DNA from: Hirudo medicinalis
Lineage: Eukaryota > Annelida > Clitellata > Hirudinida > Hirudinidae
DNA: 40,000 nucleotides
Assembly: GCA_011800805.1 (NCBI GenBank)
Contig: MPNW01000015.1
Span: forward strand, 472,080-512,079
Direction: 5' to 3'
The position numbers were made by a program, and so were the translations under genes. The notes below the pieces were generated by a model. That model ran no database searches. It saw only the letters and a program-made list of their open reading frames with translations, and had not been told where the DNA came from. Shown piece by piece: positions 1 through 11,769 of the stretch. Positions within the stretch are counted from its first letter, which is position 1. Every line of letters begins with the position of its first letter.

Positions 1-260
1 ACTCCCCCTTCGAAACCATCGACGAAAACTACTACGTCACTTTCACAGCTAACAACGACGGCGCCATCTTCGACGAATCACAATCCAACAAGCACCTCGC
101 CGACGTCATCGTCCACATGGAGAAGAACTCCAGCGATGACGTCGAGGATCTTCCTGCTGAGTCAGACAACTGGAAGAAAGAGGAGGAGAACCCGAGTTTC
201 GTGTTGACTCCTGAGGCTGAGGAGCTCACCAACCACGTGATGTTCTTCAACCAAGTCTGA
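1..260 (+). CDS. 3' end of an unidentified acidic protein
   Basis: This is the terminal coding piece of a gene that begins left of the window. From base 3 the frame TCC-CCC-TTC-GAA stays open for 85 codons and stops at TGA 258–260. I do not recognise the product. The segment is hydrophilic and acidic, with DDVEDLPAESDNW followed by KKEEE, and it ends in NHVMFFNQV. It has no membrane segment or cysteine pattern. Codon use is strongly C/G at third positions (TTC, GAC, ATC, AAC), unlike the AT-rich flanks, which is the main argument that it is real coding sequence. An AATAAA lies at 548–553. The antisense open frame over 32–295 is a shadow. The true exon start, and whether base 3 is the codon phase of an internal exon, cannot be decided here. 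Confidence 0.75.
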   Translation, partial: SPFETIDENYYVTFTANNDGAIFDESQSNKHLADVIVHMEKNSSDDVEDLPAESDNWKKEEENPSFVLTPEAEELTNHVMFFNQV

Positions 261-872
261 AATGCTCCAAGTGTCCAGTCAAGTATTCTGACCATTCACT
301 CTTGATGACGTCATCACTCCACGTCCATGCGTCCTTAGATTGTAATCAATCTTACACGACAGTTTATTAGATTTTAAATGAACCAATGTTCCAATGTTAG
401 TCTTCTGTTTGCTTCTCAGATTTTTGTGGCACAAAAGATTTTGTGAAATTTTTGAGTGTTAATTGGAGCACGTAACAATTGTTAAAAAAGTTTAGTAATA
501 ATATTGTAACAATAGTAATATTAATAATGGTAAGAAATAATGTTACCAATAAACGCAATAACAACAAAATAAAAACAAATAAATGTTACAAAATTAAAAC
601 CTGTTTGTAATGAAATTTTTGATAATAATAATAATAATTATTATTGTTATAATTATCATTTATCCGGTGCAGCGTGCAAGAGAGTAATGGATGGAGTAGG
701 AATGAATGCAGACAACGATGTGACATAAAACTCCGCTGGAAGGAGACCCAAGTGCTGGATTATCAAACTGTTTCTCTGCTGACTGGATGGTGGTGGTGGT
801 GATGATGATGCTTATGATGATTGTGATAGTGATGATTGGGATGCTGATGTTCATAAAAACTTTGATGATGAT

Positions 873-904
<32 letters not shown>

Positions 905-1684
905 CGACGACGACGATGACGATGACGATGATGATAGTGGTTATGGTAGTGATGGTGAAGATTATGAAAGTTCGAAGAGCAGCTAAAGAACGACTCATGA
1001 GAATTTACGTGGTAATCAGAGAAGTCACGAATGAATGAGTGAACGACAATGTTATTCTTGAAAAAGCGAACAACTTCAGAAATTAATCTTCAACTCGCAG
1101 TACAAAAATATTTCAAATAATTTCCAGTTAAGTTCTAGAAAATCCTTGAACGACTTTCTAATAATAACTCAAGACTCAGAATAAAATGTTCATGATTTGT
1201 GTTCAATTGAAGGCATAAATAAATTGTGTGCATCTTAAAATTTATTACTTAAACACAAGTATTTTCGAAATCGTAAATTTCCGCGGAATGGAAATATTGG
1301 AGCGTCCAGTTGGTCAACCTGTGGGCTTTCACGGTTCATTGGATGCCTCCCTGAAGCAACCACTGTGACTCATTAAGGCTGGGCGCGATACCACGGTGCC
1401 AGTCACATTTCGTGGCTATTTTTAGCTCTTGCACATTCAGATCGGAGAGAATGTAAGTTAGGAGAGCGCAATTCATTGAAAGTTGAATGTAACTGTGAAT
1501 AAATGTTGGGGATCACAACCGTCATTTGTGATCGTTCAAGCGTGTCTTCGAGTGACGACATTGAGCGAGACTTTTAGAGGTTTAAGTTGATATCGTAAGG
1601 AGGGGGAGGAACATAATTCCTGAAGATTTAAGTCGATTTATTTCATTAATTTAAGAAAAATCAACATTTCGTTTCGAAATCATA
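261..1684. other. intergenic: 3'UTR, microsatellite and tetraspanin upstream region
   Basis: This stretch holds the 3'UTR of the left-hand gene, with AATAAA at 548–553, then an AT-rich tract with short ATA/ATT runs near 630–655 and the GAT/GAC microsatellite listed separately. The remainder lies upstream of the tetraspanin start codon at 1685. The long frames seen on both strands around 660–1038 are products of the microsatellite. I see no gene here. Confidence 0.7.
863..937 (+). repeat. (GATGAC/GAC)n microsatellite
   Basis: An imperfect trinucleotide array alternates GAT and GAC units, with a looser GAT/GGT-rich fringe back to about 787. A similar array occurs at 9666–9752. The array creates spurious methionine/threonine-rich open frames. 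Confidence 0.9.
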
Positions 1685-4220
1685 ATGGCGGCAACTTGTG
1701 GTGCTAGATTTGCCAAGTTTATTTTGGTCTTTTTCAACATCCTGTTTTTTGTAAGTATTTGGAAATTGAATCGAATAATAGCTTTTAATATTAGTTACAA
1801 CATTAATTATCCATTAATTAATATTGATCACTAAGATATTAATCGTTAACATTATTCTCTAAGGTGTTCATATTTATAAACAGTTGGCAACTCAACCCTT
1901 GTGTTTTGAAAGCATTTATTTCATATTTCTGAGAATAGTCAGCAATATTTTTCTTCATTCACCTGGCTGTGATAACAACATCAACATAATTTCAATCAAA
2001 AATAATAAATAATCAACAACAACTAAGATCTAGCACTAAGATCTAGCTACTTTTCCAAGTTTGTGACGGACTTTGGAATCCTCCAATTGAAACAGTGGGT
2101 GTGTCAAAAGGAAAGGTAACTGAGATTCCGTCGGAGACTGTCGTAAATATGTCTGGCCAACGAATTTTGTTTCTTTATGATTTTCTCCAAGATGGTGTCG
2201 CTCGTTATTTTTTATGTTTTTATTTTTATTTTTGTTAATGAGGAAGTTTCGAACATTCGGATCAGAGACGGCAAAAAGTGCCAACAAGCGTTTGAAGAAA
2301 CAAATTTGTAGAAAACGCTCTGTAATCACATCATGTAATGAACCGATGCCCCAATAATGTTTTCTGGTGAGAACACCTGATGTAAGAAGGTTCTTACATT
2401 TCTTCACTGCAAAGTGATGTTTTGCAGCAGGACGCCACGAAATTCAATCCATTCGAGAAGTGATGGCTGAAAAATCATTTTTTAAAGTCAATCTTTTGAT
2501 CATCTCGACTAGGATTAATAAGTACTCTGAGCTTGGTTTTAAGACATCGCTTTGTCATAGTTTGTATCTTGAAATTGAAGCCGATAAAACAGAAATTTAA
2601 AAACACAACTTAACATTGATCATTAATCTCAATTCTAAATTTCTTAATTATTGTTATTACTAAACAGTGTACCGGAATAATCCTGATCTGCGTGGGAGGA
2701 TGGATAGTTGGAAGTCCTGAGGTGACAGAACCTCTGAAGATTGTTCAAGGAACGTTTGGTTCTCAGTTCCTGAGAAACGCAGGTATCCTTCTCATCACGA
2801 TGGGGGTTCTCATTCTCTTCGTCACGGGCCTTGGAATCTATGCTGCCATCTCAGAGAACACCATTGCCCTCTCTGTCGTGAGTTTGACTCTTTGAACTTT
2901 CAACTCTCAACTCTTAACTTGTTTAACTTGTTTCAACTTATTAAAATGCCTGTCTTACCTGCTTCAGTACCTGGCTTTATTGGTGGTCATTTTGGTCGGG
3001 GTTATCTCGGGAGGAGTTGTGGCTATTGCATTCAAGGACAAGGTAATGTATTTAAATATTATAAATTGTAATCGTTAATTATTGACTAGGTCGAATTTGT
3101 TAATGGCCTGCTCAAAATGCTTTTCATGATTTCATCGCCCTACAGATCATTGACTCCTTGCAAAGTCAACTAGAGGAATCTCTGGTTTTATTGGCAAACA
3201 CCAGCAGCAACAAATATTACAGCACGAAAAACCGTTGCACATCAGACGATCGTGCTCATTCATGGGATTATGTCCAGGATACGGTTGGTTGAAGTCATCA
3301 CCAATCAATTTTATAACCAATCACATTTAAAATATATAAAATAACAGCTAATTGGAAGATGTACAACCAATCATTGATGAAATTAAATTAATCAATCAAT
3401 TTTATAGCCAATCATTGACAAGGATGAACTCTTTATTTCAATAGTTTGACTGTTGTGGCATAAATGACTTCAGAGATTACACCGCTGCACACTTTTCAAT
3501 CGACCTGAAAACCGATGTGAGTAATTGAAACATGATAAATAGTAACTTTTTATTTGAAATTCTTCTTGTTACATTTAATTAATAAATTGCAATTAATATT
3601 TTGTAAGTTTAAATATTTACAAACAAATTTTAACAATCGCACAAAATTAATAGTAATTGTTACTAAAATAAAAATATTTTCTTTCGCAGTGCAATTTAAA
3701 TGTGACTTGGTTCACATCAAAAAACGTGCCTCTGTCCTGTTGTTTGAAAGTCAACAAAGATGTTCCGTTGACGAAAGACGCTACTGATTCTTTTGGTCGC
3801 TACAACTGCACGGACATCAACGGACAGGTTCATTAAATAATAATAATATTAACAACCGCTATTAATAGTAATAATAACCATTAGCATTAGCTGTAACAAG
3901 TAATAAGAGTTAATGTCCATGTCAGGGATGCAACGTCGGCTTAGCTTACTTCGTCCAAAGATACGCACCTGCTCTGATCGGAATAGGCCTTGGATTTGGA
4001 TTTTTACAGGTGGGAAGTGTTAATTGTTAATTAAATAAATATTAATTGATTTTCCAAATATTTATATTCAGATATAAGATATCAATAAAAATACTTTTTA
4101 AAACTTAAAAAATAGAAAGATATTTAAACGCCATTTTTAAGTCAACTTCAAAATATCTTTCTTTTGCAGCTCTTTGGAATCATATTCACAGTGTGCTTGT
4201 GCCAAAATCCAGAAATTTAG
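1685..4220 (+). CDS. tetraspanin
   Basis: A four-pass membrane organiser of the tetraspanin family, which builds microdomains with integrins and other receptors at plasma or endosomal membranes. There are eight exons, 1685–1750, 2668–2877, 2968–3042, 3146–3283, 3445–3516, 3690–3827, 3926–4009 and 4170–4220, giving 277 aa. Every intron is phase 0. TM1 (FAKFILVFFNILFF) spans exons 1–2, TM2 and TM3 lie in exons 2–3, and TM4 in exons 7–8. The large extracellular loop has the family CCG motif (FDCCG, exon 5), a PLSCC motif (exon 6) and eight cysteines in all. Its Asn-Val-Thr and Asn-Cys-Thr sites could be glycosylated. The short tail is CQNPEI, with no classic lysosomal tyrosine motif. The start ATG follows an A at -3 and opens a typical short basic N-terminus. 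The subfamily (CD63-, CD151- or CD9-like) cannot be fixed by eye. Confidence 0.95.
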
Positions 4221-5178
4221 ACAAGTTTTCAGTATTTTAGTGTGGACCTGAAAATGTTTATTTTTAATTCGCTTAAAAATATTAAATTCGTTGAACTGAA
4301 TTTCAATGGAAATGCTTTTATTGCAATCATGTGCTTTGATGTTGCTAAGAACTGCGTCACACTCAGCATGAACATAATGGTAAACATACACGTTTTAAAT
4401 TATTTTCGACGTTTTATATTATTTATAAATAATATATCATAATAATTATTATTATCGTATAATGTTTATTTTATAATTATTAATATTATGTAATAATAAT
4501 TATATATATAATATTATAATTTAAATAATTATAATTATAACAATAATAATGATTATTATTATTATTATTACATACTTGCAATGAAACTCTGCAATAAAGT
4601 AATAATAGTTATAATTATTAATTATGATAACGATGATTATGATGATGATGTTACAATATTTGTCACAGCCATACGATGACACGATATGACGCATTGAATG
4701 CCCATAATAGTTAAGTTTGTTTATTAAGTTTGTAAACTTAATGTACATTGTTGGATTAATTTTTCTCAACCTTGAACTTGTGAAAAAAGATGATATCATT
4801 AGGCAAGTATAATTAATTATAACCACCCAATAAAATAATAAGTTTAGGTCCTTTAATAACTGAACAGGAGGACATGGGGACAGGGGTTAAGGAGAATTTC
4901 AAAATAAACTTTCTGACATCACAACGTTTAAAAGTAAAATAAACTGTTGCTCTCAACATATTTGCAACATTTGTGACGTAGATAAGTCATGATCACGTGA
5001 CACATGATACTCCTCCTTACGAGGAAACATGAAAATATTAACAAGAAAATGTTGAAAGATTTTTCGAAATAAATAAAGAAATGTTATTTAAGCTAACTTA
5101 TAATTAACAATGAAATGAATTGAATAATTAGGATGTTTACATTAAAAATATGAGTGCTGATAAGAAACGTGATTGGAG
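4221..5178. other. intergenic, AT-rich, with ATT runs
   Basis: This interval holds the tetraspanin 3'UTR and the 3' flank of the minus-strand lectin/CUB gene, whose stop is at 5179. AATAAA at 4593–4598 (+) is a candidate tetraspanin polyadenylation signal. ATT/ATA runs around 4440–4660 make low-complexity frames on both strands. I see no gene. Confidence 0.6.
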
Positions 5179-8100
5179 TTAAGGTTTGGAGGAAGCTGTT
5201 GTGGGGTTTCTAGGCAAGGTCTTCGAGGTGTGGTAGGGGTGCTCAGAAACCCTCTGAGTCGATGGGGGGCAGTACAGCCCCTTGGAGCTGCCTGGTTTGC
5301 TTTGAAGTCGCATTGTGGCAGCCTTTTCCCTCCTGAGATATTTCGGGGTCTCGTATATATGGGTGTCGTCCTCCAGCTCCACCAAGGCTGTCCCCCGGGG
5401 TTGCAAAGTCCTGCACGAGTGAGCCCCCGATGAACCTTGACCTGTAGAAGTCATGAGAGTCACCGAGTCTCCGTACTGAAAGAGACTCGATCGAGCACCG
5501 TCGGTTCTGCTGTCGGGTCTGGCGCACTCCTCGACTCCCGACAACCTCGGAGGAGGAACCATGGGCCACATTTCTCTGGCGTAGTCGTTGCTGACTATGG
5601 AGTTTGAAGATCTGGACATTTTGAATTTGTCGCTTTCAGATTTCTCACTCATCGTGTTGAAGACGAGTGGTTCTTGTGGAGAGAAGTTACTGAGACGGTG
5701 CTGATAATTCTGGGAGTTCCTCAGGATGCCAGGTGGGTTTGGCTTGAAATCCTCTCGGGGTCGCTGGGTGTTTATGACTGAAACTGACGCTTGGACTTGT
5801 TGTTGGGCGCCTGGCTTGGATGAGTTGTCGTTGAAGTCTTGTTGTTGTTGCTGCTGCTGTTGCTGTTGTTGCTGTTGTTGCTGCTGATATTCAGATTGCT
5901 GAGGACAGGATTCCTGCTTTGAATGCTGCTCCTGAGAAACTTGAATCGATTCGCGAAGCAGTTTTTGTCTGCTGCCCTTGAACCTGGTTGGTGAATAATT
6001 TATTTATCACTTTGATTTATTACAAAACCGTGCGAATAATATTTCTTATTTTACTGTAAGTGATTAAACAATTAAGAGACATTATACCAATTGTTTAAAA
6101 CAAACAATTAATGAGACATTATATTAATGAGATACATGATCATGAATTTGTGCCTGATGCAGCTTGCCCTGCAACAATGCCTCGTCCAGAAGAAGAGGAC
6201 TTGAGCAGAAATTGTGAACGTGTAAAGTCGTCGTTGCATTGACACACAGAGGTTCCTTTTGTTTTCAGTCCATACATTATATCTATTATATATATGTATA
6301 CATACATGACATTGGTTCATGACTCATGGACCTCCTTTACACAGGGTTTAGTGAACGCTCGAAATATACTTTAAATTTCAAAATACTTGTGAATGATTCT
6401 TGTGCTGACAGGGCTGAAGACATTTGATTTCAGTGATGGGTTGACTATGGTTTACATGATTATTTTCATTTCATAATAACGCGAGTCACTTCTAACCATT
6501 CAAGACAAAGAAGGCTGATGAGGACTACGATGATGAGTCCAATGAAACACAAGGTGGCAGTTAAAACGAGGCTCACAGCTGCAAGTTCATTGAGTCATGA
6601 GTCACAGGTCGTAGGTCAACAATTTGAACTTTGAACCTACTTTGGGGGATGCTCACTCTGCCCCAGACCAGGATGGTTCCTTCCTGTTGAACTGATCAAC
6701 TACTTTAATCAACCAGTGATTTATTTCAGATTAATTACTTTATTTATATAATTATTTTAATTGTTTTATTATATAATTATTTTAATTATATGCAATAATG
6801 ACATAATTATTATAAAATTTTGCTAGAATTATTCGAGTGGTTAGAAGTAGGAAGGTTTACCGCTTGAACAATTCTCGTGGTGTCCAATCCACCTGTTTGT
6901 GAGTTCATCGCATAACAGCCTCCACTGAGTGCTTGAATAATTGCAGGACATGGTGACCCCATCGCTTTCTCTCAGGAACCAACCATTCTTTGGCGGCTGA
7001 GGGTCAGGGCAGCCCAGAGCTGGAAAGGCAATTATTTATTATTATTATTATTGTTATTATAACTTTTTATTATTATCATCATCATTATAGTTATCATTAT
7101 TATTATTGCTATTATTATTATTATATTATTACGAGTAACTTCATTTTTAATACTAATTCAGCCAAATGATTCATTTTGTGAGAAAGTCGGCTAGAGTTTA
7201 AATTGAGATATTCTGAATTTAGCATTGTTTCAAGCGAAATTGAAATATTAAACATGATTTTTATTAAATTTATTTTCAATCAAAAATTTCCAAAACTACG
7301 ATGAGTTTTAAATAAACTGAACTTCATTTTTGATTGATTTCTTAAGCTTTAATTTCGAATGAAACGATTTAAAATTTTACGAATTTTAAGAGCAGAAGAC
7401 CTCCGTAATTATACTCACAAACCCACATTTACGGACAAAAAATTCTAATTGTTCTTGAATTTATTTTTAATTTAAAGATTTGTTAAGTTTTACAAATATT
7501 CCACTCAAATATTCAACTTGATGGCAAAGGAAAAGAAATTACAAACCGTCGAATCTGATGAGGAAGTGGAATCCTTTGTAATCCTGATCCTCCCTCGACA
7601 TGATTCTTATTTCAACAACATTCGTCCTCGACGTGAAGACCCCTCTCTCTCTTTTGTCCTCCCCACAAACTTTGTGGCTCCTCAGGGTGGTTGTTCTCTC
7701 GGTTATTTGGGCGTACCTATGGCACACGTTCTTGTCTTGGAAGCTGCCGTTGAGCGGAACTGAAAAGTCGATGAGGGTCAGGTTGATTCGCTGCCACCTT
7801 GAAAGTTCTATGCGCCAAGGACAAGCCGATGTTCCGTACGTGAAGCGTTGCGTTAGGGAGCTGGCTATGTAGCCGTGCTGAATGCCCTTTATCAGGACAT
7901 GCCTGTTCCTCATGCAGTCAGCTGACTGTGATGTCACCACTGGAATGTGAAGTGTATTTATTTAGTACTTCAGTCAATGCTTAATGAATGAGAGCTTATT
8001 GAATGTACTTGTCATTTATTTGTCCTTCAATATTTCGTGGAAGTTACCTTTTAAACAGTCGTAGATGACCTCGAGGAAAACACGTGGATTACCATGACAA

Positions 8101-9507
8101 CTATCTCCCAGGATGTTGAAGGTATTGAAGCCAACCCTGAGACTGCAGCTTTTCCTACCTGAACACAGCCTATCCACCTGGATGAGCACGTTGTTCTTGC
8201 ATCCGATTGGTCCCTCATATTCCCCCTTCAAGCACCTCCCCCTCCTCATGCGTCCATACCAGGCACTCCTCACTACAAGCACCTGGTCGTCTTCGGCACA
8301 ACTGGCCCGGAACTCTTCGTCGTTGCAGTACTCCCGAAGTTCTTAAGGATCCATCGTTATCATATTATCGTGATGATGTGATGATACTTTAATGTTATCA
8401 TATTGTCATATTGATTACTTTTATTATTATAATGAATGTAAAATAATAACGATTAATTTTGATTAATACTTGATACTCATAACAAGTCTTCATTGCCATT
8501 TTTTCTCCTCTTCCAACTCATTCAAGACCTCCCAACAGATTGAACACGTGTGCAACTCCTCTTCAGTGAGATTTTTGGACACGAAGCGAAGTTGCAAACA
8601 ACAGTGACTAATGTTCAGTTTTAATGTTTAGCCAAACGTTTTCACCAAACACTGCTTTATCGCCTCATATTAAAAATAAGAACAATATTTAATATTAATA
8701 CCCATTAATAATCCACTAATAATTAGTAATTATTTTTATTATACCCATTATTATAACACCCATTAATTTTGTGTGTTAAAAATTAGTTGAAGAAATTGAT
8801 GAAGAAATGATTAGTCATAAAAATGGCGTAAAATCGTTGAACGTCTGCTTCAAAACCCGCATGAAACCTGAACAGCTCTTTTGGAAGGTGCACATTTGAG
8901 GAGTGAAATTATTTCCAAATCCATGTTTTGAGGAGTTCCAAGATAAAGTTTGAAACTTTGCCATTCTTGCTTCGATCTTGAAATGGTCTCATATTACGTT
9001 TGTTTCAGGCAATGATGTCACGGTAATGTTATATTGCATTCCAACGTCATTTGATTCCATTCGATTATTAAAATGTTTAATCATGTGAATAATTTACTTA
9101 CTCATTTACTTGTTACCTCCGTCGGCATCATCATCATCATCATCATCAACGCAATGATTACGGTCAAGTATTTTAATTTAAATTACTTTTATTAGTAAAG
9201 AAATATTTATTTTTGTTTTAGTTTTTCCTATCATTTCCACGTTCCAACTCAACGTTCATTTCAACTATCTCAACTCAAAAACTTCTTTAATTCATTATTT
9301 TCAATTAAATGAAAAATAATTGATAAATATTAATAAATATTTAATAATATTAAATTAAAATAAGTAAAATAATATTAATTTAATAATAAATTCAGTGAAT
9401 TAAAATGACACTATCAATTGTAGGCAAGATATAAATAGCAACGAACCAGTAGACGATTGCAGAGTGGATTGGATGGAAATGAGGGCAACAATGGTGAGCA
9501 GCTTCAT
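5179..9507 (-). CDS. single-pass membrane protein: SUEL lectin–CUB–Sushi–TM–polyQ tail
   Basis: Six exons on the minus strand, in order 9447–9507, 8048–8341, 7547–7939, 6861–7019, 6497–6578 and 5179–5983, give 597 aa. Exon 1 encodes a signal peptide (MKLLTIVALISIQSTLQSS). Exon 2 is a galactose-binding SUEL-type lectin domain, with YCNDEEF, SAWYGR, GPIGCKNNVL and FLEVIYDC. Exon 3 is a CUB domain, with CPWRIEL, INLTLIDFSV and NVVEI. Exon 4 is one Sushi/CCP module, with CPDPQPPKNG and four cysteines. Exon 5 is a transmembrane helix (FIGLIIVVLISLLCL). Exon 6 is a cytoplasmic tail of about 268 residues with 16 consecutive glutamines and the tyrosine motif HIYETPKYL. Junctions between the signal, lectin, CUB, Sushi and TM exons are all phase 1, so each domain is one symmetrical exon. 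The architecture suggests a carbohydrate-binding surface receptor; the ligand is unknown. Exon joins rest on splice consensus and frame agreement. Confidence 0.88.
5839..5886 (-). repeat. CAG/CAA repeat coding for 16 glutamines
   Basis: Sixteen mixed CAG and CAA codons lie in frame in the cytoplasmic tail of the lectin/CUB/Sushi protein. The interruption by CAA suggests the tract is maintained as protein sequence and is not a pure, slipping repeat. Confidence 0.92.
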
Positions 9508-9665
9508 TGGACTTCATTCAGTTCATCTGCAACGTGTCATTTTTTGTGGACGTCTTTTGGTCATGATTATGATCCTTGTTTTTGAATAGGATTTCACCAT
9601 GTGTTTTGTAATTTTGTCAGAATATTTCAGCCTTTAATATTAACCCAAAATATGGATGTCCATGT

Positions 9666-9752
9666 TGATGATGATGACGACGACGATGATGATGATGATG
9701 TTGATGATGACGATGACGACGACGACGACGACTATGAGGATGATGACGACTA
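9666..9752 (+). repeat. (GAT/GAC)n microsatellite
   Basis: Imperfect trinucleotide array of GAT and GAC units, similar in composition to the array at 863–937. The open frame through it is low-complexity and not a gene. Confidence 0.88.
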
Positions 9753-11214
9753 CGAAATTTTATTTTGTGTTAGTTGAAGTGGTCTGTGGTCACTTGGAAT
9801 TAGGTGTGGACATCGGCTGGCTTCCCCCAAGATGGTTGCTGCCGCGAAAATCGATACTTGCTCGTCTGCTTATAGTTGTAAATTATGCGCTACAAAATGG
9901 ATCGGCCATTCGCACAAAACTTTAAATGCGACAAGCGCTTTTAAAGCTGGTCAACGAAACCGTACACTTTATATTTAATAAAAATTCATTTGCAAAATCC
10001 AGTAAACATTTGCTGTTGTTTTTACTCCACAATAAACATTTTTTGTAGCATTAATATCACCATAAATCAAACTGAAAACAGCGAAGAGAAGAATCGGTAT
10101 GAAAATCATCACCAGGAGAAAACCACGAATGCATGAAACAAGGTAATAGAAAAAGATACTCACTCAGGATCAGGAACCACAACAAGAACTCAACATTTCC
10201 AGATAAAATCCACTCGCCTCTACATAATAACGCTCTAGCGCGATAGAGGCATGGATAGCCTCATCCATGCTTCTCTGTCGTGTCCATCCAGGCGTGTGGA
10301 TCCTCCACGTGCATCCGACAACAACTTTTTACTCCTCCAAAAGTACTTTGTTGCACTAATGAAAATAACGACCTTAACTTGATTAATTCGCTTAGAAATG
10401 AGTCATAGTGAAAGATTATTTTACCCTTCGAAGAGTGAAGCAATTGTAATTCATCTTTCGGGTTAGTCAAAATCGGTCTATACTCAAACGTTGTCAGTTA
10501 AATCGCAATTTATTGCTGGTAAATAGATTGCGACAATGGAGGCCTTCTTTGGCGAAAGGATGTATCAAGTTCCATCAAGACATCATCTTGTCGCATAATC
10601 CAGCACATGAAAGAGATCAAGGGGGCGTTCATGATGATGGATTTTTCAATAAATTTTCAGGGAACTGATTTAAATTCAAGACATGCTTTCTTAAAAAGAT
10701 CAGGGCGACGGTGGGCAAATTTCGGACGTGAATGAGACTCACCTAATGTAATTTTAAGCTATGTAACTTAATGTAAAACTGGAAATAACATTTATTCAAT
10801 CACTAAAATATAAGTTTATTTTTAGGGATAAGTTTCAATAAAATGCTAAACGAAAAAGGCTCGGGTATTATTAATTTCTAAATTCAAAACAATCTTAAAT
10901 TTAATTTCGAAAACATTTCACCACAATTTAAAAGAAATTGATTGGATGAAAGAAACTCTCCTAGGGTTTTGGATAGTTGGATAGTATGGATTCCCATACT
11001 GGCTCAATGGCAGAAAAGACCACCTTTGTTTAAAGGCATCCTTGTGACTTTTCATTGAATCCAACACAAGACAACAAAATTAACATTTTAATAAACCACC
11101 TCAATATTTCCTCTTGCTCAATAAGCATATTTCCAGGGTGCAAGAGCGGGTTAAGTAACTCTCCTCCAGCTACCTAAGTTAATTGGTTTTCAAGTTCACT
11201 CATTAGCAGGACAA

Positions 11215-11472
11215 TCAGGCATCGTTATAAGATGAAACCACATCCACACGATTGTGCTCACGAACAGTAATATGGTCACCTATCGCTGCAAGTGCTTCAT
11301 GAATAAGAGAAACTTGCAGATCCTCTTCACTAAGTGAGAGAAACAAAAAAGGCTTAAAGAGTGATTGCAATGAGATCATCCAATGAATGGCTTTGGACAA
11401 TCCACAACAAAACATTAAAGAACCAATGGCTCCAACAAAACAACTCATACCTCCAAGCATTGGCCCAGTCAC
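11215..11472 (-). other. unidentified open frame in the U2AF1 3' flank
   Basis: An 85-codon frame with a hydrophobic first half (FVGAIGSLMFCCGLSKAI) and a hydrophilic, protein-like second half (EEDLQVSLIHEALAAIGD), ending in NRVDVVSSYNDA. It lies beyond the U2AF1 polyadenylation signal on the same strand. The frame runs upstream of its first ATG without a clear start, and I found no splice partner in a matching phase. It may be the last exon of an unrecognised small gene, a remnant, or chance. Confidence 0.25.
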
Positions 11473-11620
11473 AAAAATCTCCTCTTATGAAAGAATGTGA
11501 TTTAATTGTAAAACCCATATTTTGGATAAATCAGAATGAGTTCACTATTTATTGAGGGCCAATCAAAGGATTCAATGTAGGTCAATTATTGAAAGTGCTT
11601 AAAAGTCTTTTAAGAATGTG

Positions 11621-11626
11621 TTTATT
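11621..11626 (-). terminator. U2AF1 polyadenylation signal AATAAA
   Basis: TTTATT on the plus strand reads AATAAA on the minus strand, about 145 bases past the U2AF1 stop codon. Confidence 0.6.
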
Positions 11627-11769
11627 AATGAATACATTCCATGCTTGTGGAAGAGTGAATGGCCTCCTAACTGCTTTGCAGCAAGAGACACAAATCCATA
11701 GTAAAACAACTTGTTAAGTTAATCACCATTAAAATAACGTCAGTCAAAATATATTGATGACAAATCCAA

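Larger units (their letters stand above)
9508..11769. other. gene-poor region between the lectin/CUB gene and U2AF1
   Basis: This is the upstream flank of the lectin/CUB gene, followed by the 3' flank of U2AF1, whose AATAAA on the minus strand is at 11621–11626. It contains a GAT/GAC microsatellite at 9666–9752. Several open frames occur (9975–10163, 10261–10470 and 11215–11472, all minus). Only the last has a plausible protein-like composition, and it matches no family I recognise. No tRNA or other RNA gene was seen. Confidence 0.5.

Noticed and set aside
660..1038. Open frames on both strands across the GAT/GAC array, one with a hydrophobic Ile/Val run
   Set aside because: Pure products of the trinucleotide repeat; no splice or family support on either strand.
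5173..5569. Plus- and minus-strand frames overlapping the lectin gene's last exon
   Set aside because: They are shadows of the cytoplasmic tail exon, which is supported by phase and by continuity with the TM exon.
7518..8392. Plus-strand frames across the CUB and SUEL exons
   Set aside because: The minus strand reads clear CUB and SUEL lectin domains with correct splice sites.
9975..10163. Hydrophobic 62-codon minus-strand frame (FLLVMIFIPILLFAVFSLIY)
   Set aside because: Reads like one membrane helix, but no splice partner, no conserved motif, and T-rich DNA yields such frames by chance.
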